A stretch of DNA of 7,524 nt, taken from assembly GCA_964553405.1 (NCBI GenBank), contig CAZKLS010000121.1, positions 1 to 7,524 on the forward strand, in the 5' to 3' direction. Position 1 is the stretch's first letter, and each line of letters opens with the position of its first letter. The DNA is from DATIRA01 sp964553405. Its GTDB lineage: Bacteria > Pseudomonadota > Gammaproteobacteria > Steroidobacterales > Steroidobacteraceae. The translations under genes were made by a program, and so were the position numbers. The notes under the pieces are model-generated. The model saw only the letters and a program-made list of their open reading frames with translations, did no database searches and had not been told where the DNA came from. This document shows, one piece after another, positions 1 through 5,835 of this stretch.

Positions 1-1050
1 CACCGGGATCGGCTCCCGGGTGACGTCGGTGCCGGCGAAGATGCGCGCGGTCTCGGCGATGCCGGGCAGGCGCTCCTTGATCACTTCCGCGCCGAGATGC
101 TCGAGGTGCAGGTGTATGTGGTCCTTGCCGGCTCCGACGCCGCGGCCTTCGCGGATCTCGATCGTCATGGCCCGGCTCACCACGTCGCGCGACGCGAGGT
201 CCTTGGCGTTCGGTGCATAGCGCTCCATGAAGCGCTCGCCCGTCGAGTTCGTCAGGTAGCCGCCCTCGCCACGCACACCCTCGGTGATCAGGCAACCCGC
301 GCCGTAGATGCCGGTGGGGTGGAACTGCACGAACTCCATGTCCTGCAGCGGCAGGCCGGCGCGCAGCACCATGCCGCCGCCGTCGCCGGTGCAGGTGTGC
401 GCGGACGTGCAGGAGAAGTAGGCGCGGCCGTAGCCGCCCGTGGCGAGGATCGTCTTCTGGGCACGGAAGCGGTGCAGCGAGCCGTCCGACATGTCGAGCG
501 CGACGACGCCACGGCACTCGCCGTCCTCCATGATCAGGTCGATCGCGAAATACTCGATGAAGAAGCGCGCCTGGTGACGCAGCGACTGCTGGTACAGCGT
601 GTGCAGCATCGCGTGCCCGGTCCGGTCCGCCGCCGCGCAGGTGCGCTGCGCGATGCCCTTGCCGTAATGCGTCGTCATGCCGCCGAAGGGCCGCTGGTAG
701 ATGCGCCCGTCCTCGGTGCGCGAGAACGGCACGCCGTAGTGCTCCAGCTCGATGACGGCGGCCGGCGCCTCCTTGCACATGAACTCGATCGCGTCCTGGT
801 CGCCCAGCCAGTCGGATCCCTTGATCGTGTCGTAGAAATGGAAGCGCCAGTCGTCCTCGCCCATGTTCGCGAGCGCTGCGCTGATGCCGCCCTGCGCGGC
901 GACGGTGTGGCTGCGCGTCGGGAAGACCTTGCTGAGGCAGGCGGTGCTGAGACCCGCTTCGGCGAGCCCGAGCGTGGCCCGGAGCCCTGCGCCGCCCGCG
1001 CCAACCACGACCACGTCGTAACTGTGGTCGGTGAACGTATAGGCGGTCAT
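1..1050 (-). CDS. sdhA: Succinate dehydrogenase flavoprotein subunit SdhA, N-terminal 350 codons (3' end cut by left window edge)
   Basis: SdhA is the FAD-carrying catalytic subunit of respiratory complex II and oxidises succinate to fumarate on the cytoplasmic face. The frame is open from the ATG at 1050 to base 1, giving 350 of the roughly 590 residues usual for the family. An N-terminal dinucleotide-binding stretch VVVVGAGGAGLRA spans residues 13-25. SHTVAAQGG follows, with His48 as the expected covalent FAD attachment residue. FHPTG carries His244, TEGVRGEGG (256-264) lies in the substrate pocket, and Arg288 in SRDVVSR corresponds to the catalytic arginine (Arg286 in E. coli). The visible end, REPIPV, matches the family at the point where the window cuts it. 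The start is supported by GGAGG six bases upstream, inside sdhD, and by an ATGA overlap with the sdhD stop, which suggests translational coupling. The sdhB gene is expected next, outside the window. Confidence 0.97.
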   Translation of the reverse strand, partial: MTAYTFTDHSYDVVVVGAGGAGLRATLGLAEAGLSTACLSKVFPTRSHTVAAQGGISAALANMGEDDWRFHFYDTIKGSDWLGDQDAIEFMCKEAPAAVIELEHYGVPFSRTEDGRIYQRPFGGMTTHYGKGIAQRTCAAADRTGHAMLHTLYQQSLRHQARFFIEYFAIDLIMEDGECRGVVALDMSDGSLHRFRAQKTILATGGYGRAYFSCTSAHTCTGDGGGMVLRAGLPLQDMEFVQFHPTGIYGAGCLITEGVRGEGGYLTNSTGERFMERYAPNAKDLASRDVVSRAMTIEIREGRGVGAGKDHIHLHLEHLGAEVIKERLPGIAETARIFAGTDVTREPIPV

Positions 1051-1433
1051 GTCCAGCCTCCGATTGCCACGCGCAGCACGGCCAGCACGCCGACGACCGC
1101 GGCCAGCACGAAAACGAACTTGAGCCCGACCAGCACCGCGACGCGCGCGCCACGGCCCCCGACGTAATCCTCGACGACCACCTGCAGGCCGAGCAGCGCG
1201 TGATGGGCGAGCGTCACGACCAGCAGCACCGCGAGTGCCGAATTGATCGGCCGGCCGAGCCAGGCCGCGACCGTGCCGTAGTCGGCACCGCCCGCGGTAC
1301 CGAGCGAGAAGATGAACCACAGGCCGAGAAACAGCAGCGCGACGGCGGACACGCGCTGCGCGTACCAGTGCGAGGCACCCTCCTTGGCCGAGCCGTGGCC
1401 GATGGCCCGTGCGAGCGGACTGCGCAGGCTCAT
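1047..1433 (-). CDS. sdhD: Succinate dehydrogenase membrane anchor subunit SdhD
   Basis: The product is the 128-residue small membrane anchor of complex II, which with SdhC holds heme b and forms the ubiquinone site in the inner membrane. Near the N-terminus it has GSAKEGASHWYAQRVSAVAL (residues 14-33), a conserved entry to the first helix in this subfamily. Three hydrophobic segments lie at about residues 30-48, 66-88 and 98-121. The second contains His77/His78 and ends in Asp89-Tyr90, matching the Asp-Tyr pair that lines the quinone site in E. coli SdhD. The start ATG overlaps the sdhC stop as ATGA and has GGAGG six bases upstream. The stop overlaps the sdhA start in the same way. Length and hydrophobicity are normal for the family, and nothing looks broken. 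Confidence 0.94.
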   Translation of the reverse strand: MSLRSPLARAIGHGSAKEGASHWYAQRVSAVALLFLGLWFIFSLGTAGGADYGTVAAWLGRPINSALAVLLVVTLAHHALLGLQVVVEDYVGGRGARVAVLVGLKFVFVLAAVVGVLAVLRVAIGGWT

Positions 1434-1825
1434 GCGCCACCTCCGAGTCCATGCCGCAGGACCAGCCAGAAGCCGATACCGAGCAGCACGGTGCCGATGA
1501 CCACCGCCCTCGCGCTGGCGCGAGCCCGGGCCTTGTCGAAGCCGTGGCCGAGGTCGAAGAACAGGTGCCTCACGCCGTTCAGCAGGTGATAGCAGAAGGC
1601 GAGCAGCACCCCGACCAGCACCAGCATGCCGAGCGGCGAGCCGAGCCGCTCGGCGGCAAGCCGGTAGGAGTCCGGCCCCGCCGCGATGGCCGCGAGCCAG
1701 TAGACCAGCAGCAGGAAACCCAGGCTCAGCAGCACGCCGGTGATCCGGTGCAGGATCGACAGTGTGTTCGTGTACTGCCAGCGATACTGCAGGAACGGTG
1801 ACAGCGGCCGCTCACGCTGGGACAT
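1430..1825 (-). CDS. sdhC: Succinate dehydrogenase cytochrome b556 subunit SdhC
   Basis: The product is the 131-residue large membrane anchor of complex II (E. coli SdhC is 129). RPLSPFL at residues 6-12 is the usual N-terminal signature. SILHRITG at 23-30 carries Ser23 and Arg27, the positions that contact ubiquinone in E. coli. The second helix has YHLLNGVRHLFFDLG (79-93), in which His80 is the probable heme b axial ligand. Hydrophobic segments are at about 28-49, 64-85 and 106-126. The start is supported by a GGAGG nine bases upstream of the ATG. It begins 24 bases after the stop of the SDHAF4-like gene and overlaps sdhD by ATGA, so all four genes probably share one transcript. Confidence 0.95.
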   Translation of the reverse strand: MSQRERPLSPFLQYRWQYTNTLSILHRITGVLLSLGFLLLVYWLAAIAAGPDSYRLAAERLGSPLGMLVLVGVLLAFCYHLLNGVRHLFFDLGHGFDKARARASARAVVIGTVLLGIGFWLVLRHGLGGGA

Positions 1826-1849
1826 GCGCTATTTCCTCCGGTCCGGGCG

Positions 1850-2023
1850 CTAGAAATCGATGCACCGGCCGGCCTTTTCCCAGTCCCCGAAGCGGGTCGG
1901 CTCCGGTCCCTGGCGACCTCCGATCTCGCGCGGCCTCGGCGCCTGGCGTGGCTCGCGCGCGGCGGGCTCCCCGGGCTCGGACCGATCCTGGGCGTCGGCT
2001 TGCTCTTCTTGCGGTGCATTCAT
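1850..2023 (-). CDS. SDHAF4/DUF1674-family succinate dehydrogenase assembly factor (57 aa)
   Basis: This is a 57-residue protein, too short for many gene callers. Its C-terminal 25 residues carry the DUF1674/SDHAF4 signature: EIGG at 33-36, GPEPTRFGDWEKAGRCIDF at 39-57, then the stop. The first 32 residues are rich in Glu, Arg, Pro, Ala and Gln and are probably disordered. In mitochondria SDHAF4 binds the flavinylated SdhA subunit, shields it and helps it join SdhB; the same role is inferred here from family and position. It leads the sdh operon, 24 bases before sdhC. ATG at 2023 follows a weak AGGG ribosome site (CAGGGTTACGTC). An in-frame stop about 50 bases upstream rules out a much longer protein. 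The signature and the operon position make the call strong, while the biochemical role in bacteria is less certain. Confidence 0.9.
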   Translation of the reverse strand: MNAPQEEQADAQDRSEPGEPAAREPRQAPRPREIGGRQGPEPTRFGDWEKAGRCIDF

Positions 2024-2183
2024 GACGTAACCCTGTAAGTCTGCCAGAACGGGCGCGGCTTCACCACATTGAAACTAAAGACAATTCCGGCACCGAACCC
2101 TCGGGACCGAGTCTGTGTAGCATGCCTTGCCCCGGCCCGGCCTTTGCGTCGCACAGGGGCCGCAACCGACAACAGGGGAAATC
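2024..2183. promoter_or_regulatory. Divergent intergenic region between the sdh operon and ygfZ
   Basis: These 160 bases separate two divergently read transcription units, so promoters for both should lie here. The least GC-rich patch is about 2066-2088. It contains an ATTG (2068-2071) and CAAT (2082-2085) pair, a four-base inverted repeat ten bases apart. TTGAAA at 2069 on the plus strand and TTGTCT at 2084-2079 on the minus strand resemble -35 boxes, but neither has a convincing -10 at 16-18 bases. TAGCAT at 2118-2123 is a weak -10 candidate for ygfZ. No riboswitch-like structure was recognised. Confidence 0.35.
2174..2179 (+). promoter_or_regulatory. Ribosome binding site that fixes the ygfZ start
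   Basis: AGGGGA lies four bases before ATG 2184. The competing in-frame ATG at 2127 has no purine-rich site in front of it, so this site favours the shorter 286-residue protein. Confidence 0.6.
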
Positions 2184-3044
2184 ATGCATCCGACCCGCGA
2201 ACCCATTCCGTTGCCGTTCCTCAGCGTCGTCCGTTTCGCGGGCCCGCAGGCGGCGGATTTTCTGCAAGGCCAGCTGACCAGCGACGTCCGGCTGCTCGCC
2301 GATGGTCGCACCCAGCTGGCCGCCTGCAACACCCCGCAGGGCCGCGTGATCGCGTTGCTACGGCTGCGCCAACAGGACTCCGTCATCGACGCACTGCTGC
2401 CTGCGGAACTGGCGGAACGCCTCGCGACCCACCTGCGGCGCTACGTGCTGAGGGCGAAAGTCACGATCGAGATTCCCGCCGGACTGCAATGCGCGCTGCT
2501 GCCCGCGGGTTCAGCCGGACCGCCGGATGCCGTCCATTTCAGCCATTCGTCGACCCGGACCGTCGCCGCGGCCAGCATCGAGGCATGGGAGGCCGCGGGC
2601 TTTCGCTGGCCCGCGCAGCAGGACGCCGGCCAGTTGGGCGAATGGCTCGCGGCGGACATCGCCGAAGGCCTGCCACAGATCTTTGCCGCCTCCAGCGAGG
2701 CGTACACCGCCCAGATGCTGAACCTCGACCTGCTGGACGCGATCAGCTTCTCGAAGGGTTGCTACACCGGACAGGAAATCGTCGTTCGCACCCAGCACCT
2801 CGGGCGAATCAAGCGACGCACGCTGCGCTATCGGCTCGACGGTACGACACCACCAGCGATCGGGGACGCGCTGCTGCGCGACGGCGCAAAGCTCGGAGAG
2901 GTCCTGATGGCCGCCCCGGTATCGGGCGGCGTCGAGATGCTCGCGGTCGTGAGCCTCGACGCGCTCGGCCACGAGCTCAGGACAGAGGACGGACGACGAG
3001 CGGTGCCGGTGGAACTGCCGTACGAGATAGGGGCTAGTGACTAG
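2184..3044 (+). CDS. ygfZ: YgfZ/IBA57-family folate-binding protein, Fe-S enzyme maintenance
   Basis: This 286-residue protein is related to the GcvT aminomethyltransferase fold. The family signature KGCYTGQE is at residues 191-198 with the key Cys193, followed by VVRTQHLGRIKRR. The N-terminus has FLQGQLTSDVR and a TPQGRV segment typical of the family. E. coli YgfZ binds tetrahydrofolate and supports Fe-S enzymes such as the tRNA methylthiotransferase MiaB. The mitochondrial relative IBA57 is needed for [4Fe-4S] proteins, including complex II. The ATG at 2184 is preferred over 2127 because of AGGGGA just upstream and because the protein then starts at the usual point. The gene is divergent from the sdh operon and convergent with lysS. 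E. coli YgfZ is about 40 residues longer. The last codons (Ile-Gly-Ala-Ser-Asp) and the TAG stop lie inside the heptamer repeat that follows, so the C-terminus may have been reshaped by it. Confidence 0.92.
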   Translation: MHPTREPIPLPFLSVVRFAGPQAADFLQGQLTSDVRLLADGRTQLAACNTPQGRVIALLRLRQQDSVIDALLPAELAERLATHLRRYVLRAKVTIEIPAGLQCALLPAGSAGPPDAVHFSHSSTRTVAAASIEAWEAAGFRWPAQQDAGQLGEWLAADIAEGLPQIFAASSEAYTAQMLNLDLLDAISFSKGCYTGQEIVVRTQHLGRIKRRTLRYRLDGTTPPAIGDALLRDGAKLGEVLMAAPVSGGVEMLAVVSLDALGHELRTEDGRRAVPVELPYEIGASD

Positions 3045-3065
3045 GAACTAGGGACTAGCGGGTAG
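3024..3065. repeat. Left arm: tandem heptamer array, consensus GGACTAG
   Basis: Six consecutive seven-base units are in exact register: GAGATAG, GGGCTAG, TGACTAG, GAACTAG, GGACTAG and CGGGTAG. The middle four carry CTAG. The array overlaps the 3' end of ygfZ and supplies its TAG stop (3042-3044), which lies in the third unit. It is the mirror-strand version of the array at 3101-3170. Confidence 0.85.
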
Positions 3066-3143
3066 TAAGGCAGTGCCAGTCCCCGCGCTCATACTTTCGA
3101 CTATCCGCTATCCGCTAATCACTAGTCACTAGTCCCTAGTCCC
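3030..3143. terminator. Imperfect inverted repeat between convergent genes, possible bidirectional terminator
   Basis: Bases 3030-3065 match the reverse complement of 3108-3143 at 29 of 36 positions with no gaps, leaving a 42-base loop (3066-3107). Either transcript, from ygfZ or lysS, could fold it into a long hairpin. There is no T-run after either arm, so it is not a classical intrinsic terminator. The position between two converging genes fits a transcription stop or an RNA-stability element. The pairing is seen in the sequence; the role is inferred. Confidence 0.4.
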
Positions 3144-3170
3144 TAGTCCCTAGTCCCTTATTCCCATCCC
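3101..3170. repeat. Right arm: tandem heptamer array, consensus CTAGTCC
   Basis: Ten seven-base units run without a break in register: CTATCCG twice, CTAATCA, CTAGTCA, CTAGTCC four times (3129-3156), then the degenerate CTTATTC and CCATCCC. The next unit in register, CTACTCC at 3171, contains the complement of the lysS stop codon. The four identical central units flanked by decayed ones look like a minisatellite that expands from its middle. CTAG is otherwise almost absent from the window; I noticed only one other, at 1850-1853. Confidence 0.88.
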
Positions 3171-4670
3171 CTACTCCTGCTCCGGCCGCATGTGCGGGAA
3201 CAGCAGCACGTCGCGGATCGAGGGCTGGTCGGTGAACAGCATCACCATGCGGTCGACGCCGATGCCGAGCCCGGCGGTCGGCGGCAGGCCGTACTCCAGC
3301 GCGCGCACATAGTCCGCGTCGTAGAACATCGCTTCCTCGTCGCCGGAGCTCTTGCGCGCCACCTGCTCGCGGAATCGGGCGGCCTGGTCGTCGGGATCGT
3401 TCAACTCGGAGAATCCGTTCGCCAGCTCGCGCCCGCCGACGAAGAACTCGAAGCGGTCGGTGATGAACGGGTCCGAATCGTTGCGCCGCGAGAGCGGCGA
3501 GACTTCCGCCGGGTAGGCATAGACGAAGGTCGGCTGGGTCAGGCGGTGCTCCGCGGTCTTCTCGAAGATCTCGACCTGCAGCTTGCCGGGACCATCCGAG
3601 GCGTGGGGCTCGATCCCGAGCCGCGCGCAGACCTGCCGCAGGTAATCGGCATCCCGCAGCCGCGGCCGCTCGATGCCAGGATTGAAGTGCACGACGAGGT
3701 CCTCGATCGTCACGCGGCGGAACGCGGCGCCGAAATCGTAGGTCTCTCCCTGGTAGGGAACCCGCCGCGTGCCGAGCATCGTGTCCGCGATGCCCTGGAA
3801 GATGCGCTCGACCAGGTCCATCAGGTCGCGGTAGTCCGCGTAGGCCTGGTAGAGCTCCAGCATCGTGAATTCCGGGTTGTGCTGTGTCGAGAGACCCTCG
3901 TTGCGGAAATTGCGGTTGATCTCGTACACGCGCTCGAAGCCGCCCACGACCAGCCGCTTCAGGAACAGTTCCGGCGCGATGCGCAGGTACATGTCCAGGT
4001 CGAGCGCGTTGTGATGAGTCACGAACGGACGTGCCACGGCACCGCCCGGTATGACCTGCATCATCGGCGTCTCGACTTCCATGAAGTCCAGCGCGTCGAG
4101 GAAGCTCCTCAGGTACTGGATGATCCGCGTTCGCGCGCGGAACACCGCCCGGCTCTGCTCGTTTACGATCAGGTCGACGTAGCGCTGCCGGTAGCGCTGC
4201 TCGACGTCGGCCAGCCCGTGCCACTTGTCCGGCAGCGGGCGCAGCGACTTGACCAGCAGCCGCAGCCGCTCGACGCGCACCGACAACTCTCCGGTCCGGG
4301 TCTTGAACAGCATGCCCTCGGCGCCCAGCACGTCGCCGACGTCCCAGCCCTTGAAAGCCTCGTAGACGTCGCCGAGCGCGTCGCGCTGCAGAAAGAGCTG
4401 GATCTGGCCGCTGCGATCCTGGAGCTTCGCGAAGCTGGCCTTGCCCATCACCCGCTTGAACAGCATGCGGCCCGCGACCGCGACACGGGTCGGGTGCGCT
4501 TCGAGCCACTCGTCGGCCCGGTCGCCGTAGGCCAGGTGCAGTTCCTCGGCGGTCGCATCCCGCCGGAAGTCGTTGGGAAAGGGGTTCCCCTGGTCCCGCA
4601 GCCGCTCGAGCTTGGCGCGCCGTTCGGCGATCAGGTGGTTGATATCCGCTGCAGTGTCTTGTTCGCTCAT
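3171..4670 (-). CDS. lysS: Lysyl-tRNA synthetase, class II
   Basis: The product is a 499-residue class II LysRS (E. coli LysS is 505), which charges tRNA-Lys with lysine in the cytoplasm. An OB-fold anticodon-binding domain spans about residues 62-145, with VAVAGRML and the FAKLQDRSGQIQLFL strands. The catalytic core has motif 1 around VETPMMQVIPGGA (199-211), motif 2 from FERVYEINRNFRNEGL (245-260) with Arg256 and Glu258, and motif 3 GLGIGVDRMVMLFT (467-480) with Arg474. After motif 2 the sequence reads STQHNPEFTM, with Gln263 where E. coli has Arg. Eukaryotic enzymes also vary there, so loss of function is not implied. The start at 4670 gives the usual N-terminus but has no clear Shine-Dalgarno sequence. 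It lies 30 bases after the prfB stop, so the two genes are probably cotranscribed as in E. coli. The TAG stop abuts the heptamer array. Confidence 0.97.
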   Translation of the reverse strand: MSEQDTAADINHLIAERRAKLERLRDQGNPFPNDFRRDATAEELHLAYGDRADEWLEAHPTRVAVAGRMLFKRVMGKASFAKLQDRSGQIQLFLQRDALGDVYEAFKGWDVGDVLGAEGMLFKTRTGELSVRVERLRLLVKSLRPLPDKWHGLADVEQRYRQRYVDLIVNEQSRAVFRARTRIIQYLRSFLDALDFMEVETPMMQVIPGGAVARPFVTHHNALDLDMYLRIAPELFLKRLVVGGFERVYEINRNFRNEGLSTQHNPEFTMLELYQAYADYRDLMDLVERIFQGIADTMLGTRRVPYQGETYDFGAAFRRVTIEDLVVHFNPGIERPRLRDADYLRQVCARLGIEPHASDGPGKLQVEIFEKTAEHRLTQPTFVYAYPAEVSPLSRRNDSDPFITDRFEFFVGGRELANGFSELNDPDDQAARFREQVARKSSGDEEAMFYDADYVRALEYGLPPTAGLGIGVDRMVMLFTDQPSIRDVLLFPHMRPEQE

Positions 4671-4700
4671 TTGCGCACCGTGTGGACCGGCATCCCCCTG

Positions 4701-5796
4701 CTACAGTCCCTGTTTCAAGCTCGCCTCGAGGAACGGGTCGAGGTCGCCGTCGAGCACGGCGGTCGTGTTGCCGATCTCCACGCCGGTGCGCAGGTCCTTG
4801 ATCCGCGACTGGTCGAGAACGTAGGACCGGATCTGGTTGCCCCAGCTCACGTCAGACTTGGAGTCCTCGAGCACCTTGGCCGCCGCGTTGCGCTTGTTGA
4901 CCTCGAGCTCGTAGAGCTTGGCCTTCAACATCTTCATCGCCGTCGACCGGTTCTTGTGCTGGCTGCGCTCGCTCTGGCAGGCCACGACGATGCCGGACGG
5001 AAGGTGCCGGATCCGCACCGCCGACTCGGTCTTGTTCACGTGCTGCCCGCCCGCGCCGCTCGACCGATACACGTCCGTCTCGAGGTCGGCCGGATTGATC
5101 TCGATGTCGATGTCGTCGTCCACTTCCGGCGAAACGAACACCGAGGCGAAAGAGGTGTGGCGGCGGGCGTTGGAATCGAAAGGCGACTTGCGGACCAGCC
5201 TGTGGACGCCCGTCTCGGTGCGCAGCCAGCCGTAGGCGTACTCGCCCTCGATGCGGATGCTGGCGCTCTTGATGCCGGCCACCTCGCCGTCGTTGATGTC
5301 GATGACCTCGGCCTTGAAACCGTGCTCGTCGGCCCAGCGCAAGTACATGCGCAACAGCATCTGCGCCCAGTCCTGCGCCTCGGTGCCACCGGCTCCCGCC
5401 TGGATGTCCACGAAGGCATTGTGGGAGTCCATCTCGCCCGGGAACATGCGGCGGAACTCCAGACGCGCGACCTGCTGATCGAGACGCGCCGCATCCGCTG
5501 CGACCGACTGCACGATGTCCGCGTCGCCCTCGGCCTCGGCCAGCTCGAGCAGCTCGCGCGCCTCACCGAGGCCGTGCGTCAGCCGGTCGAGAGTTCCGAC
5601 CACGCCCTCCAGCCGGGTCCGCTCACGGCCGAGCTCCTGCGCACGGTCGGGGTCGCTCCAGACACCGGGATCCTCGAGCTCGCGCAGCACCTCGGCGAGC
5701 CGCTCGCTGCGGACGTCGTAGTCAAAGATACCTCCTGAGCGCATCGGTGCGCTCCGCGAGGTCCTCGAGGCTGCGGCGGGTCGGGTTGATGTCCAT
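4701..5796 (-). CDS. prfB: Peptide chain release factor 2 (RF2), with programmed +1 frameshift
   Basis: RF2 recognises UGA and UAA stop codons and triggers release of the finished peptide. Translation starts at ATG 5796 and reads 24 codons (MDINPTRRSLED and so on) to CTT followed by in-frame TGA at 5724-5722. A +1 slip on CTT-T then continues as Asp-Tyr-Asp for 340 more residues, 364 in all (E. coli 365). The stop-recognition tripeptide Ser-Pro-Phe is at 204-206 and the catalytic Gly-Gly-Gln is at 249-251 in SGAGGQHVNKTES, so this is RF2 rather than RF1. No strong Shine-Dalgarno precedes the start. The gene lies 39 bases after recJ and 30 bases before lysS, the same order as E. coli. An automatic caller that ignores the frameshift would wrongly start it at ATG 5744 or upstream inside recJ. 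Confidence 0.97.
5722..5736 (-). promoter_or_regulatory. prfB programmed +1 frameshift signal
   Basis: On the minus strand the site reads AGGAGG (5736-5731), TAT, CTT, TGA, then C. This is the RF2 autoregulatory site: an internal Shine-Dalgarno three bases before the slippery CTT and an in-frame UGA followed by C. When RF2 is scarce the ribosome pauses at UGA and slips +1, so more RF2 is made. E. coli has AGGGGG here; AGGAGG pairs even better with the 16S rRNA tail. Confidence 0.96.
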
Positions 5797-5835
5797 GCTG
5801 CTTTCAGGCCGTTCTGAACCGAGCCAGCGATGTTA

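Noticed and set aside
97..1167. A 356-codon open frame on the plus strand
   Set aside because: It is antisense to sdhA and the end of sdhD, which are certain. No motif was recognised in it.
1726..2019. A 97-codon minus-strand frame overlapping the start of sdhC
   Set aside because: It uses a different frame from the SDHAF4-like gene and runs into sdhC. The alternative frame carries the complete DUF1674 signature and ends before sdhC.
2127..2183. An upstream in-frame ATG that would extend YgfZ by 19 residues
   Set aside because: It has no ribosome binding site, and the extension looks like translated leader. ATG 2184 has AGGGGA in front.
3101..3170. A CRISPR array or telomere-like repeat
   Set aside because: The units are seven bases long with no spacers, which rules out CRISPR. 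The array is short, internal and flanked by housekeeping genes, so a telomeric role is not supported.
5722..5724. An in-frame TGA early in prfB, suggesting a broken gene
   Set aside because: It is the conserved programmed frameshift stop of RF2, with the internal Shine-Dalgarno and slippery CTT in place.
3192..5738. An 848-codon open frame on the plus strand
   Set aside because: It runs antisense to lysS and prfB, both of which carry full family motifs. Its composition (Val, Ala, Arg, Leu and His rich, no recognisable domain) is that of a GC-rich shadow frame.
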